The notes beneath the pieces were generated by a model that was given only the letters and a program-made list of their open reading frames with translations, had not been told where the DNA came from and searched no databases. A stretch of 64,000 nt of DNA from Siphonodentalium dalli (taxonomy: Eukaryota; Mollusca; Scaphopoda; Gadilida; Siphonodentaliidae). The position numbers were made by a program, and so were the translations under genes. Numbering within the stretch: position 1 is the stretch's first letter; each line of letters begins with the position of its first letter. Below are positions 37,281-50,799 of the stretch, piece by piece. The DNA lies in contig CP136061.1 of NCBI GenBank assembly GCA_032622095.1, forward strand, positions 119,796,754-119,860,753, written 5' to 3'.

Positions 37281-37876
37281 TATTTAGGTACTTAAATTAT
37301 GATGAGGAGAGCTAATAAAATGGTTCCAAGTTTGAAAAAATAATGTTATTACGAGAGACTATCAATTCTAAATGTACTTCCACGAAGGACCGATTGATGA
37401 GGGCGAGCATGATAGATATACACAACGTATTGCGTGGAATTTACAATATTGAGACAGCTTTTCAGACTGCATAATTACCTAGCAACACTCGGGCATGCTT
37501 ACAAACTCCAGATTGAACAAAAATCGAAAGATGTGAGGAAGTTCGTATTATCACAACGTGCATGCGTGCTCTGAATGGAACAGTTTATACTAATGCCAGT
37601 AGCTCAAAAGCTACACGATTGCACACGGAAGCTGTCACGTTTTGCTAATAATCCCTCGACGCACGGTTTTATATTACGGAAAATTTTATTCATACATCAA
37701 CTGTTCAAGAATTATCGCGCATTACACATTATACAATTGCTGAATATCTAATGATGATAAAATCTAGATGCATCTGATAGTGGACCAACAACCATCGATG
37801 ATAAAATGGCTACCACCAGATCAGAGCGATGCAATTGATCTTACGCGTGCTTATAGAACGCTTCACGGACTCAACC

Positions 37877-38378
37877 TTAAAGGTACGGTTGGCCTTGGCG
37901 GTGGGTATCCTGTGAAAATATTTCTACCCGTCAAAAACCGCCACAAACAGAAAGAACAACAAAATTTAGACAGACTTTGTCCGTATACAAATAAGAAATA
38001 TCGCATAAACAGTATGTTATTGTCATATCTTTGACCATTGTTATGTACACAAAAGCATAAAAAGTTACTTTTCTGGTGTTTGTTTATATTATGATTGTAA
38101 ACATAAAGAGCGTTCTTTGTTGGTGAATTCCTGATATGGAACGAATAAAGAGCGTTTATGCCATTGTGTGTGATTAGTCAGCAGCATTGTGCTGTCTTCT
38201 GTAACACAATCAGGCTCTTGCTTAGGCAAAAATATAGTAAATCTTTATGATAACATGCCGTTTACGCGATGGTCATGGTATATATGAACGAAACTGTATG
38301 CGTTTTAATGTTTTTCTGTTTACGGTGATTGGAACAAATATGAATATTTTCGACAACTAAGGCCTCACGTGCCTTTAA
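37877..38378. mobile_element. TTAA-delimited MITE, family A, copy 2 (inverted)
   Basis: Matches 5241-5740 in reverse orientation over its full 502 bases, for example the blocks 'aaaaccgccacaaacagaaa', 'aagagcgttctttgttggtg' and 'gttttaatgtttttctgttt'. Both copies begin and end exactly at TTAA, which defines the element borders. Confidence 0.7.
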
Positions 38379-39354
38379 GGGGAAGACGCACGTTTTGCAT
38401 AAATCCAGCCAAAAAGGCAACTGATTTTCTACAAAGAATTTCTCTGGATTTATGTGGCGAAAAATCTTGAATTTCACATATCATCTTCTTCATTGTGTAT
38501 TAGCATAAGAGACGATAAATTTGGATAAAACAATGGATTTTAATATACTTGAGAGGTTGAAAATATTATTTTCTTTCTTGTCCCTTTCGGTACCAAGAAC
38601 TGCAAGAATAATTAATACTTTTACACAACACTCCAATCACCAAATAGCATGTTGTCTTGGCTTCTGAGAGGAGGCTACATTTCTATCATAATGTTAAGTT
38701 AGATTTTTAATTGCATAATATAGCATCATACCCCCATATATTATAATGAAGAATAAAGCAGTTACAAATATTCCAGCCCAATGAAAACAAATGTTGATAT
38801 GTAGTGTGGTCCACTCAAGCAGGGAGCAATCAACTGGAATCAGGTCACAGTGTTAAGAAATATGATGGTAATCATATCATCCCAATTGTGTATCGATCAA
38901 CAGGCATGACATGAACATTCTCAAATATAGAAAATGATATTTGGGTAGTTGCCTTTCGAATTAAAAATAATCATTAAATTTCACAAATCAAGCAAAATTA
39001 ATCTCCTCTCATGATCTTCAGATATGATATCATGGGTATATGAAACTTTTGAAAACAATTTATTTTACAGAAGTTCTTGGTACCTGAAAACAGTGAAATT
39101 TAAAATATTTTTCATGCCATCACAGTTATGTAAATGAGGTTATAATAACCAATGAGTCAATGGCTCTTAAATAATGTGTCACATTAATCGCTTGTACCAA
39201 ATTTCACAAAGAAATTCCTGACAGATTTTGAGAAAATCCATTTTGAAATACCAGGAAATTTGGGCAAAATCTGCGCCTGACCATACGCTGCTATTTCAGA
39301 CCATCGAACGCTGTTCCAGATAGTTTGAGATCACCGACTGTTCACAAAGAGCGC
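38379..39354. other. No gene seen
   Basis: AT-rich spacer between the TTAA element and the old inverted repeat. Nothing recognisable. Confidence 0.4.
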
Positions 39355-41402
39355 ACCACTAACCAAACACATTGTATAAACCGTACAACCAACTGATCGG
39401 AAGTTGCTGTCGACGAAGCGAGACATTCTATTTTTAGATCAAAATATTGAATAATAACATGAATAACACCAGAGAACAAGTTGTATGACTGAATAGACGG
39501 ATTAGCAACAACCATAAACGTAAGTATATATTGTACATACACATTTGCCGATCGCACGCGGGCTCCATTTGAGCGAACGACTTTTTGTAGATAAAAACGA
39601 CCTTTGATGATTTCAGAAAATAAGTTTTTCAAAGGTAATTTTAACACACACACAGTATCTGTCGGAAATCCCACTCTATTGCAACGGAAAGGCCGTTATG
39701 TTTGCAGCGTATATTGACATTAGCTGGGCTCGGGTGGGTTCACCATCGGCGAGTAGAGACTATTTATTTTGACCCCCCCCCACTCGTCAGTCACAGTACG
39801 CCTAGTCGTGTACGACGGCAATCACCAGTCGCGACGTATTACATGAATTGTACAGGAATTATATGTTCCTTTCGACCCATTTAAACATAACTATGACTTT
39901 AAAATGTCACGCTATTGACCTAATATACTCTGTTTGAATCAAACAAGGTATTCTTATTAAAATTTAGTGACTTTTATTCGACTTTGCATGTAACAAAACA
40001 GTGTAGGGGGTGCATGGGTTGTATGTTATATTCTGTGATGAAATTGTGTATACGTGTGGAATTACTAACAAAATCTATCTAAAACGATTTTTGAGAATGT
40101 CTCCAATGAACCCACATATGCCCACATAAGTAGACTTGGCTAAGATATGTCTGGATAAGACACACGGACTGTGTCACAATTGGGGCCGACAATATCGCAA
40201 TTGTCAATGTTCGTTAACTGAAGAAACACAGATAGATAGATAGATAGATAGACTGTATGTTATGGTTCACACTGCCTAAATATATCTTCTGATCATAATA
40301 TCGATCTGAAAAAGTATGTTACGTACGGGAAGTACCCCTTTAAGAGAGATGGTAAGATATGTCGATTTTGGTTGTTCATGTACATATATTTCAGTTTCAT
40401 ATCGCTTAAGTCAACAAATCACTTCACCGAGAACGACCGTTCAAGCCTTGAGGTTTTATGTTTTGCATTAAGTTTAATTCAAACTATATTATTTGAATGC
40501 TTTTGGTACTTATATTAAAATGATTGAGTCTCATCTCTTTAGTCACCGGAAACCTTGAGAAGTAATATGTATGACACGTATGTATGTATACCAGAAGTCT
40601 TCAATTGCGTACCATGCTTTTCGATGATCTGCAGCATGTACTTCTACTAATGTTATATTTTAAAATAGATCTGAAATATAATTAAAGATTTCAGCACGGT
40701 ATCAATTGATTCAACATAGTTACGTTAGGTGCTTCAATAAGAACATCTTTTGTCCACAAATCGGACGTTGAACGGAAGAGTGCGTGCATGCCTTCATCGT
40801 GTGATTCATGAAGGTTAATAATAACCATCGCGAGGTGGAACGTGTCTATTATGGAAACCTAGTTCGTGTTTTCGTCTTTGTACACAAATGCCATCATCAC
40901 AACTTGGCGTACATATTTCCACAACTAGTGATCAGCAACTTAAGCACCTAGACGTACAGTGACTGACGAGTGGGGTGTCAAAATAAACAGTCTCTATTTT
41001 CAGATTGTGAACACACCTGAGCCAAGATAATATAAATTTACGCTGCAAATATAACGGCCTTTCCGTTGCAAAATAGTGGGATTTCCGACAGATGCTGTGT
41101 ATGTGTTAACATGACATTTGAAGAGAGAATTTTTTCGAGAAAATTATTTTCTGAAGTGATCAAAGGCCGTTTTATATATAAAAAGGAGTCGTTCGCTCAA
41201 ATGGAGCATGCTTGCGATCGGCAAATGTGTATATACAATATATATTTACGTTTCCAGTTGATGATAATCCGTTAATCCAGTCATAAAACTTGTTTTATGT
41301 TGTTATTCGTGTTGTTCTGCAATATTTTGATCTAGAAATAGAACTGTATCGACTCGGCCACAGTAACTTCCGATCAGTTGTTTGTAGGGTTTGCACACTG
41401 TG
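39355..41402. repeat. Old inverted repeat, arms of ~450 bases, 1.1 kb apart
   Basis: Arms about 39355-39805 and 40948-41402 are reverse complements with many substitutions and small gaps (shared blocks 'gggatttccgaca', 'aacggcctttccgttgca', 'tgactgacgagtgggg'). No ORF spans the interior, which includes a short GATA-type microsatellite at 40231-40254. Likely the remains of a foldback transposon. Confidence 0.6.
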
Positions 41403-41520
41403 AGATCGGTTATCACGTAAGGGTCAGAGAATAATAATAGACTATTCGCATGCTCTGGTCGAATTTGAGCACAATAAGTATTGTCCGCACACAACTGGAT
41501 CACAGAGTCGTAATTTCGCT

Positions 41521-41793
41521 AAAATCCGGATTGAGAATCCGAAGCCGATTACGGGGGCGGGGCTAATTCCCGATTCTAGGTCAGATTTTGAAATCCACGT
41601 TGTCTCCGAAACTCTCTCCCAGCGTCAAACATGGCTCATGTATTTGACACAAGTATCATTTGTATCTTATATTTATAAAGTGCATGTTTGTTGTGAAAGT
41701 CATGCTTTTCTTCTATGTGTGTATATACACGGCACATAATTTGCTGCCAATCCGACTTAATCGCATCTTTTTTTTCAAGTTAAAGTGTGTTTA
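41521..41793. repeat. Interspersed repeat, copy 1 of a pair
   Basis: Collinear with 54365-54652: shared blocks 'aggtcagattttgaaatcca', 'catgtatttgacac', 'tgtgaaagtcatgcttttct' and 'acttaatcgcatctttttt'. Noncoding, nature unknown. Confidence 0.6.
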
Positions 41794-43371
41794 TTGATGA
41801 TGGCAAGCATATCTAAACATGCCAGCTCTAGGCCTCCTGAATCAAATTCCGAAGATGTTGTGAAGAACACACGAAACTTGTCAGTTGAACAGGGACGTGA
41901 GGACAGGGGTTGGTTGGGTGTCTCGACCCCCACCCCGAACTTTGGTACAATTTGCTAAGCTGTGCAGTCATTCATACGTGAGATAAATCAGGATTATTTT
42001 GACTAACTGTTTCAAATAATGATACGTACAAGCCAACAAACGCAACAAACAAACCCGATTTTAAATAAATACATATACAAACTTATGACTAACTCGGGAG
42101 AGGGGGTGTCCAGTGATCTGTATATATGTTCAACTTGTTTTGGTAGTCATGTTGCTTTGCCATTACTAATTATTTATTTTTTCAGTGTAATAACATATGG
42201 GAGAGGGGGTACCCTTAAGTGAGTCAGTACTTGTCCCCCAATTCCTTTGTATGTATAAACAAATGTATGTGTTATATATCATGTGTTATCTAAATTTGAC
42301 ATATATTTGAAATAAATATATCTAAACTAAACTTTGGTACATTCCAGCAGTCGGAAATTTCATGCATGACACAACATTAGTTGGACATTAGTTTGACACC
42401 ATATATAGGTTGGCATTGTTCTCATTGTTTGATTTTTTTCAACCAGTAAAAGTTGGTAATTTTCCAATCTTAGTGTTTGTCAGATTGGATATTTCCAAGG
42501 GGAGCAAATTGAATTCTGCGAACCTGTGAGATTGATGTTTGGTTCAATGGGGTGGGGTGGGTGCAGTTGGCCGGAAATTTGAGGAAACTTCTAGCCACGT
42601 CCCTAGAACATGTGTCTGTTGTCTATCCAGAGACTATTGCGCAAAACGACTGCATTTAACGAAACAAAACATGTTAAACATGAAATTGCTATAACTTTAA
42701 GACTAGATGATAGTACATACGTGTATCTGATAATCCATCGATACCATATAATCCTACTATTTCTTGAATAAGAAGAAACATTATAATAACGAACACAGCA
42801 GAAGACATATCCATGCAGGTTCATATGAATTCGGTCAATGGTGACGTATCCGCCGAATTCGAAATCGACATGCGTTCGGGCGGTATTTTAAGGATGGAAT
42901 TATGAAATGGACATATGAAAGTGACAATCAACAATGAATTGCAATTGCTTCGTCATCAACCGAAGTGCTCCCCCAGCGTTACTATCAATAGCGTTATTAT
43001 TTGGCTAATTTCAGTAATATTCTCCCAGTTTATATTCAATAAAACAAATTTGTCTCCGCATTTAAAATTCTTTGATATAGATCGTTTATATTCTGCAATA
43101 ATTTGTACACAAGAGACGGATTCTTATGTTTTATTGTGTTTTTAAACTCTGAGGTGGCGAAATCTCGGTTTGTTTACATTACGAACATTTGAGTCCGTAA
43201 TCGGAATCCGAATCCCAATCGGATTACCACGAAATTGAGATTACGGTCTGTTCGTTTACTGATTCTGCCAATTTCTGGTCTGTTCTTTTGCCGAACCAAG
43301 TCGTACGGGGACCAATCTGTAATCTGAATCCAGAATCTGAATCGGATTTTAGCGAAATAACGCCTCTGGGT

Positions 43372-45215
43372 GGCTGTTTTGTGATGGGTGGTGTTTATGT
43401 ATACATGCGTTGGTTGTATGGTAATGATGGATGGGGTGTATGGATAAATAGGGAGTGGTTCTATGGTTATGGGCAATGTATATGTGTACATATAATGACT
43501 GCACGGTCAATGTTGTTGAAGTGTATATGCATACCTGGCGTACAGTTTGATGATCATTGGCGGACTTGTGTATATAGCTAGTGACATCATGATCATGGTG
43601 GGATGTATATGTTTATCTATTGTGGCTGTATTGTCATTGGTGTATGCACCGGTAAACAGTGAATAGCTGAATGTTCATGGATGGGGTGTGTAAGAATACA
43701 GCGAGTGACTGCATTGTCATGGTTGAGTTGTATTTGCAAGTCTGAAGGTACGAATGCCCGTGTGTATGTTGTATAAGTATAAGTATATCTAGAAGGACTG
43801 GTAATTGATGAGGTATATACACCTGGAGTGACTCTATGGTCATGGGTATAGGCTAACAAATACATGTATGTTGGTGTCCGACAAGGTGACACATCTGTCC
43901 GAGTCAACGAAAATCACACCTAGCCCTCCGGAATGACAATAACAAATCAGAATGGAGCACTGGCTGGTGGACCATAAGGCCTTTCCGTTTGTCAACATAA
44001 GTATAGTGAAAGAAATAAAGGCTTACATCCTATCCGTCATATAATTTCCCCACACAATGAAGGTGGTACATAAATGTATGGATGTCAAAAGAAAGGGGAG
44101 GATGTCTGATATTCGAGGCTAAATATATGATGACCAAGGTACAATTTTATCGCAGACAAAATGTATCTAATGACATGAATGTTGAGGTGGAAGCTGGTTC
44201 CTCGAGCGGTTTAATGGAATTTTGAAAACGTTTTAGAACGTACCCCACAAAAACAAGATTTTATTTTATGCCAAAAGTAGAGTTTTGATAATTTCGGAAA
44301 TTACTCCCAATGAGTTGAAAAGATGCCAAATGTTTGGATAAGATCATCATCAATTGCAGATCGCTGACTATGTGCCATACTAATGAAATGTCACATTACG
44401 TTTCGACTCATCACCTGGAAGACGCGAGCCCTTATGCATCTTGAGTGGCTATATGACCATGATGTGGCCAATATGTATATAGTGAGTGCCAGTGTGGCAA
44501 AATTAATGGTGGGTGAATTGGTATACTAGGAGTGACTGTATCAACACGAGTGTGGTTTATGAGTATACAGCGAACAGCTGAATTGTCATGGTGATGTGTA
44601 TATGCACGTTTGGAGAGTATGAATGGCCGTGTGTGTGACATTGGTATATCTAGAAGGACTGTAAGGCCATTGTTGACGTTTATATGTATACTATATATAC
44701 CTGTAGTGACTATGTGGTTTTGGGTTGGGTGTATATGTATATATTGAGTGGCTATATGGCCATGGGTGTCGCAAATATATATATATATACAGGGAGTGAC
44801 TTTATGACCACTGGTGAGGCAAATATGTATAAAAGAAGTGATGTATGATCATGAATGTGGCGAAAATGTATACCGGGAGTGACTATATTGTCATCGTTGG
44901 GTGTATATGTATATATTGTATATGACCATGCATGTGCCAAATATATACATATACATGGAGTGAGACTGTGTGACCAACGGTGAGGCGAAGAGGTTGCTGT
45001 ATGTTCATGAATGTAGTGAAAATGTATACAGGTCGTGACTATATGGTCATGGGTGAGGTGTAGGAGTATACATCTGTGCATGCATGGTTACCCATGGCTA
45101 TATGGCCATGTGTTGGGTGTATAGTAGTTCTGATGTGTATAAGGCGAGTGACATATGTTCATTTATATGGTGTTCATGTATATACGGAGTGACTGTATGA
45201 TCATGTGTGAGTTGC
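43372..45215. repeat. Minisatellite, ~60-base unit, 1.8 kb array
   Basis: A variable unit built from 'ggagtgactatatggtcatg' plus 'ggtgaggtgtatatgtatat' repeats through the segment. Open frames on the minus strand rich in Tyr, Thr, Ile and His follow the repeat and are not genes. The centre (43900-44400) is interrupted by nonrepeat sequence. Confidence 0.75.
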
Positions 45216-45599
45216 ACTGGTGACTATCGCTTTCCTTTCGCTTTAACTCAAGGATATGTTAACCGATAGGGAGATCATATCAGAGTGTTCTCCATTAATA
45301 GCGTTTGGTATGAGGAAACGGCTTTCCTGACAATAGTTTATGAGTTAATAAATTTTGATGTTAATGGGCCAGAGTAGCCACATGACCACTCTCAGTCCCG
45401 TTTCAATGTTCTGCCCATTGTCGTTCAAAAACATAGACAGAATCCCAAAAGAAGTTTTCGGCAAAAATCCATACTGCATCCCTTAAAATGATTTGTCAAG
45501 CCTCATAATGTACTGGGACAACCAGAATATAACATTTATTTGTCAGTTGATTAGTAGCATGTTTAATAACTAAGTGAGTCACAATTTGCAACCCTTTCA

Positions 45600-46560
45600 G
45601 AACAGCTTAGAATAATGTTTTCAATAAATGTGACAAATCAACTTTTTGCCAAATTTGGTTGCCATTTTGTAAGCCATCTTGAGTAATTTTGTCTAAAACA
45701 CGTCAATGTCATACATTCAAGATAGATCAAAATAAAAAGCACATTTAATACCAAAATAGTTTCATTTTACTTGAAAAAATTGGGAAAACCTGAAAAGTGA
45801 TTTTTTGCCGAATTTGATGCCAAGTTTGTGATGAAAAAAATCCCATAATTCTGGTAATTTCAGTGGTTAAAATAGTAAACATTAATCAAGGTGCATCAGA
45901 AATGTTAGTATTCAATGTATATAAGACAGAATAGTCAATTTTGTTAATTAACCACAACTTATAAGCGGTTGCACGGCACGCTGGTGCAATATTTACCATT
46001 TTTCATATTTTGACTACCATTTTGCAGCCGTTTTGAGCCAAAGTGACAATTTTGGTACTATTGAGTTGGAATATCCATAAGAAATAGAATGCATCACTTA
46101 CATTGCACAGTCCTTCCAATTTCTTGATGAAATATGACTATAATCCCAATGGTGATTATTTGTGAAATGTTATACCGCGTTCTGTAAAATCGAATTTTTG
46201 AATGATCGGAAGGGGTAGGGACCCCACTAGTGGCATATTTTATTTCCCCGATGGTCTGTTAACATGCTAAATACAAAATAAAGTCACAATTCTCAGCCGG
46301 TTGCTAACAGCAGAAACTTATCTTAATGATATCGGTAAAAAACATAACATTTTCCACTTCCGATCACCATTTTGTCTGCCATCTTGAGCGGGGAGTTCCA
46401 ATTTGGCATAAAAATGTGGCGTTATGTCTTAGCTTCACAGAAATGTATAAATATGTATACATATGACAAGATATTCTCACTATAATTGCATCAAATTGCA
46501 ACAAACTAACTTAACGGAACATGGCAGCATATTGGACGCCATCATTAATTTAAAAAAATG
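45600..46560. repeat. Degenerate tandem repeat, period ~350 bases
   Basis: The phrase 'gccattttg-aagccatcttgag' and variants appears at about 45660, 46018 and 46369, and 'cggttgc' blocks at about 45966 and 46298 keep similar spacing. Noncoding. Confidence 0.45.
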
Positions 46561-48500
46561 CTCATAGCGGATTTCAGCGGATTTCAGATATGTTATAGAG
46601 GATTTCTTCCTCTTGAAAATGATATATAAACCAACTTAGTCCGAATTTATTCTAGGTTGACCAATTTAATTTTTCATTTTCAGAATATGTGCATGTAAGC
46701 ATTAATGCCAGAGACGAGGCTAGATGGTCTATGTTTGACCAGCTTCAAAAGTACGAGAAATTACATTCGCACACCCACGGGTCGGAATTTTCCAACTGCT
46801 ACCTCAAAGTTTACAACTGTTGGAATGTTCCAACCTAACGCCGCCCTGTGGTGAGAATTTTTCAACTGGTTACCATTTGAGTCAAACAATTGATTGAACG
46901 TACACAATTATTCGAATTTTGTTCTAAACGTTCCAAATTTTACACTAAATACTGGTTGAAATATCACACTATTGAAAAATATAACCCGACCCCACCCCAC
47001 CCAACCCCACCAACCCAACCCAACCAACTACAGCCCTGGTTGGGGTGACATTGTAGCTTCTATAGTAATGAGATTATTTCCTTATAAGTACTTTGATCAA
47101 TGAACTTATATGCGATCTGAGGGAATGTTTAAGATACTATTAGATTGCCACTTCAATGACATCAAATTCAATACCGACCTTCCGTGAACATACTGTTAGT
47201 TATATTATATTATTCTAAAATCAAGTGTATAGGTATGTACCGTGACTAAGAGTCTATCTGATTCGTTCTGTTTTATTTATTATGATTAATATGATTTTGA
47301 AAACAGCATACGCTTTGCAACACAGAAAATGTGGCAATGTTGACGAAAGGCAGCCAACCAAATAACCCAGTTCGACCCTGGGGTGTATATATCTTCATAT
47401 CCTTTTGTAAATATCACTCTGTATTTCTCAATATTCATTTGTAATCATGAGAATAAAGTATCAAACCAATAACTGTCCGCCGGGTCTGGTCGATCCCGAC
47501 TTAATTTCGGGGTGTACAGGACTAACCGGACAGTAATTTTGAAGCGGATACCTGTATATTAATAGGAAATTTGGAATACTGAGACATTCCATGACAATAC
47601 TCAATGTGTGAATTTGTGGGAGGAGGACAGGCGCTTCAATCAGTATAATGGTTGTGCGAAAAGTTGCTGAGATGATTGTGAAAATTTACATTTTCTGGGA
47701 TATTTTGTGGAAGAAATCGTCGCGCGGCGATGATTAAATTGCATTTTCCCCCGTGGTAGAGCACTGACAACTGATTCTAACTGATCGTCGGGGTCATTAT
47801 TAGTGACGAAATATTCACTTGTTTATAGCGGTGTCTAAATGTGTTTATTAGCAGCAAAAACGGTGTCAGAAAGTGTCGGTAAACTTTGACAACACAAATT
47901 CATCGTCTCGGACTCTGCGTTGATCCGCTGTGTGTATTGTAGCTGGACATTGCCGTTGAGCTTGGGTTGACCACGATACACAACCAGTGCGCTGGCCGTA
48001 TATCGAACTAGCCTTTGACATGTGTGTGCTTTACCCAAAAATCAGGAACATTTGTAACAATGGAATTGTGCTCTAAAATAATCAAAGAACACACCAATTT
48101 TTTGCCGCGCTACAAATTTCCCTAGACAATTATTAATGAGGTGTTGGGAGGTCGAATGTCGCCTCTTAATGCCTCTTAATGTCAAAGCGAGAATAATATT
48201 ATAGTCATGATGTGCCCAGATACATGATAGTTACTGTCAACATTAGTAACACATTTCGCTGAATATTTAACACCACATTTACTTCAAAGATGTATTCGGG
48301 GTTCCATTCTTATTTTTATGCGACATACTTTGGTGTAAAATTAGAACTATAGGGAATAAAGACAGATATATATATATATATATAATGTTTAATCTGCAGT
48401 AAAGGTACTGTTTTCCTCATATAACAACCATTATTTTGGTGTTATGTGGCCATTTCATGACGGTAGCAGCATCAAAGATCATGTGCCAGTACATTACATT
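46561..48500. other. No gene seen
   Basis: Contains a C-rich simple stretch (46986-47030) and a segment at about 47390-47525 with an AATAAAG that could be the 3' part of an LTR. The rest is unremarkable. Confidence 0.35.
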
Positions 48501-48504
48501 ATAT

Positions 48505-48710
48505 ATGCGAGTCTCCCAAGGGAGCATCGTAATATAAGAGAATGCACTGGCTTACAAGGTCAAGGTAAATATTGTTAGGCCAACGTAATACCGTATATAT
48601 ATGTGAAGCTCCATATGGGGGACTCTCGCATATATAAGAGAATGTATTGGCACACGCATGGTTTTCGCAAAATTTCAGGAAGCTCCAGTCATGGAATGGG
48701 CATGTAGGCC
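48505..48710. repeat. 'Ataagagaatgcactggc' repeat family, copy 2 with two half-units
   Basis: Two 'atataagagaatg' blocks, 'cttacaaggtcaaggtaaat', 'gtggttttcgc'-like text and 'aggaagctccagtcatgg' are visible, together with inverted 'tatatgcgagtctccc' and 'gggggactctcgcatata'. It lies just downstream of the GPCR stop codon. Confidence 0.5.
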
Positions 48711-48774
48711 TACCCAGAATTTTGATACACAATGTAATCAACCAATCGAAAATAGCACGGCCACTGTGTGCAAT

Positions 48775-50010
48775 TTAAGCACTAACTGGTGGCGGATGAG
48801 TAGCACAACTAGTCCTCTCTAAAAATTGGAAGAAATCCTCGTTGCCCTCGGGGTGGTCGTTATCTGGCGTCTCCGCTCGTTGAGTTGAACAATTCGACAC
48901 CAATGAGCTTGGGATGGATTTAACAAGTTCTTCGCGGATAGATCTGTTGAGCAGTCCGTACAGGAAGGGGTTGGCGGCATATGAACTGAACGCTAACCAC
49001 GTGGCAGTTATCTCGAGCACGTGACCATGGGGAATTGCTCCATGGACAGCGCCGTACATATGCACCACAAAGTACGGTCCCCACAATGTAATATATGTTA
49101 GTAAAATGATCACTAAAGTTTTTGCTGCTTTATAGTGTCCCTTTGATGTTCTTTGTGTCCCCGCTTGAACCGACGCAGACTGAACGTCAAGTGGGTGTGA
49201 CTTCCGTGTCGATGAACAGTCTGTTGATATCTGATGCGTAGCGCCTGGATGGGTTTGCGTTGCAGCCTTCTTAGCAACGTGAAATATCCCACTGTACATT
49301 AGTATCAAGACACACCCTGGGACCACGAAGCACAACACACCAACGATTATTATGTAAAGGCTGTGGTAAGATGATGTATCCCAAGTGAAAGAACAGTGAG
49401 CCCCGTGTGGTCTATACACATAAGAATTCCACCCAATAATGGGCATAATGCTGAATCCTAAACTAAATATCCATACGAAAATAATAACAGCGACTGTTCG
49501 GAGCAGAGTCATGTTAGCCGCGTGGTGCATTGGGTGTCTAATCGAGTAGAACCGCTCTATGCTAATCACACAAAGGCTCGCAGTGGAAGCAAAGGCAAGA
49601 AAAGAGTTGAAGAAACCACTAAATTCGCAAACTTCCTGGCCGAACTGCCAATATCCGACATAGAAACTTCGAATGTTAACAGGCATCGAAATAACTGAGC
49701 ACAGAAGATCTATAACACATAAATTGAGGACGAAAAAGTTCGTGAGCGTATGTCGAAGATATGGTGTGATGAGAATGGCCGCCAAAATACTCATATTTGC
49801 TAAAAACGCCACAGTATCCACAATAACCATAACGGTGACGACGACGAATTTCTCAACCGGAACATCATTTTGAACTAAACTATTTGAAGAATTTAATATC
49901 CAGCTTGAATTATCATCGTCATCTCCCATAATGTGAAAAAAACAGGAGATGTTATACAGACTCCATGATGATAACACCCAGAAAATCCATGCTTTGATTA
50001 ATATCCTCAC
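48775..50010 (-). CDS. Class A (rhodopsin-like) orphan GPCR, GPR161-like
   Basis: Intact single-exon frame of 411 codons with seven membrane segments (roughly 55-81, 89-110, 128-150, 171-193, 217-240, 297-319, 332-352). Class A landmarks: N72 in helix 1, D101 in helix 2, W121 and C128 before helix 3, ERF instead of DRY at 152-154, W180 in helix 4, C206 in loop 2, P231 in helix 5, LWGPY in helix 6 in place of CWxP, and NPFLY at 347-351 in helix 7. The ATWLAF/NPFLYGLLN/REEL tail recalls vertebrate GPR161, a ciliary Gs-coupled receptor that restrains Hedgehog signalling. That function is inference. Met1 would give a hydrophobic 23-residue leader. Met28 (MGDDDDNSSW, at 49929) gives a usual GPCR N-terminus with N-glycosylation sites at N34 and N40. 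Ligand unknown; other amine-like orphan receptors remain possible. Confidence 0.88.
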   Translation of the reverse strand: MRILIKAWIFWVLSSWSLYNISCFFHIMGDDDDNSSWILNSSNSLVQNDVPVEKFVVVTVMVIVDTVAFLANMSILAAILITPYLRHTLTNFFVLNLCVIDLLCSVISMPVNIRSFYVGYWQFGQEVCEFSGFFNSFLAFASTASLCVISIERFYSIRHPMHHAANMTLLRTVAVIIFVWIFSLGFSIMPIIGWNSYVYRPHGAHCSFTWDTSSYHSLYIIIVGVLCFVVPGCVLILMYSGIFHVAKKAATQTHPGATHQISTDCSSTRKSHPLDVQSASVQAGTQRTSKGHYKAAKTLVIILLTYITLWGPYFVVHMYGAVHGAIPHGHVLEITATWLAFSSYAANPFLYGLLNRSIREELVKSIPSSLVSNCSTQRAETPDNDHPEGNEDFFQFLERTSCATHPPPVSA

Positions 50011-50799
50011 ATCTCATTGACCAGGACGCAAAACGTCCGTCAACCTGTTGAGGCTGTTGTCATAGTGACTCGCGTGTTATCAGCAGCCGTTTGCTTGAAG
50101 AGGAAACACGTATTGGAGTCTGGGACTAGTTGCCAATATCTGCAGAAACGCAAGTCGAGAGGAGAAATTGTCATGATAATCTAAGCTCATATTTGACAGA
50201 TGGTGTTTATCTCTTTGGTTTGTATTGTATAATTGATACGCGATAGGCGCAGGTGCGGAACAACCGCTAACGAACACGACATGTATTCAATGCCACATTA
50301 CATGTATATACCGCTCGTCAAAGGTGGAATGAGGTGGAAGTGCAAATTATGGAGCCTTATTGAATGCTACCACACGTCAAAACTTATCATCACGAATTAT
50401 TGCAAATGGCGAAATGGAATGAGGGGAAGTGCAAATTATGGAGCATTATTCAATGCTACCGCCCGTCAACACTCCTCGTGCGCAATGATTACCTGAGGTG
50501 AGAGAACAAATGACGAATTGTGGTGCCGTTTTCAGATTGTACTGCAGGATTAGATCATGCCTTGAATCTCTACTCTGCTTATGCCCGTACATATCATACT
50601 CCACCAGTTCAAAACATGGGAGCTATTTGATATTTAGAATTTTAGACCTGTTCTGACAGGGAACTTTATAACATTGAAACATATATTTGTTTGCTAAATA
50701 ATATATTTCACAGAATGTGAAGATCCAACTTCGACATTGCATGATTTTGTGCAACTTTTGTGAGCTGATTTCGCTCTGCGTAGCTTACAACCATGACAT

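Noticed and set aside
43174-45081. Several Tyr/Thr/Ile/His-rich minus-strand frames
   Set aside because: They track the minisatellite unit and have no independent support.
47180-47530. Possible solo LTR ending in a GGGTCTGGTCGATCCCGAC-like segment with an AATAAAG
   Set aside because: No second copy, no defined TG..CA borders, primer-binding site or target duplication could be shown.
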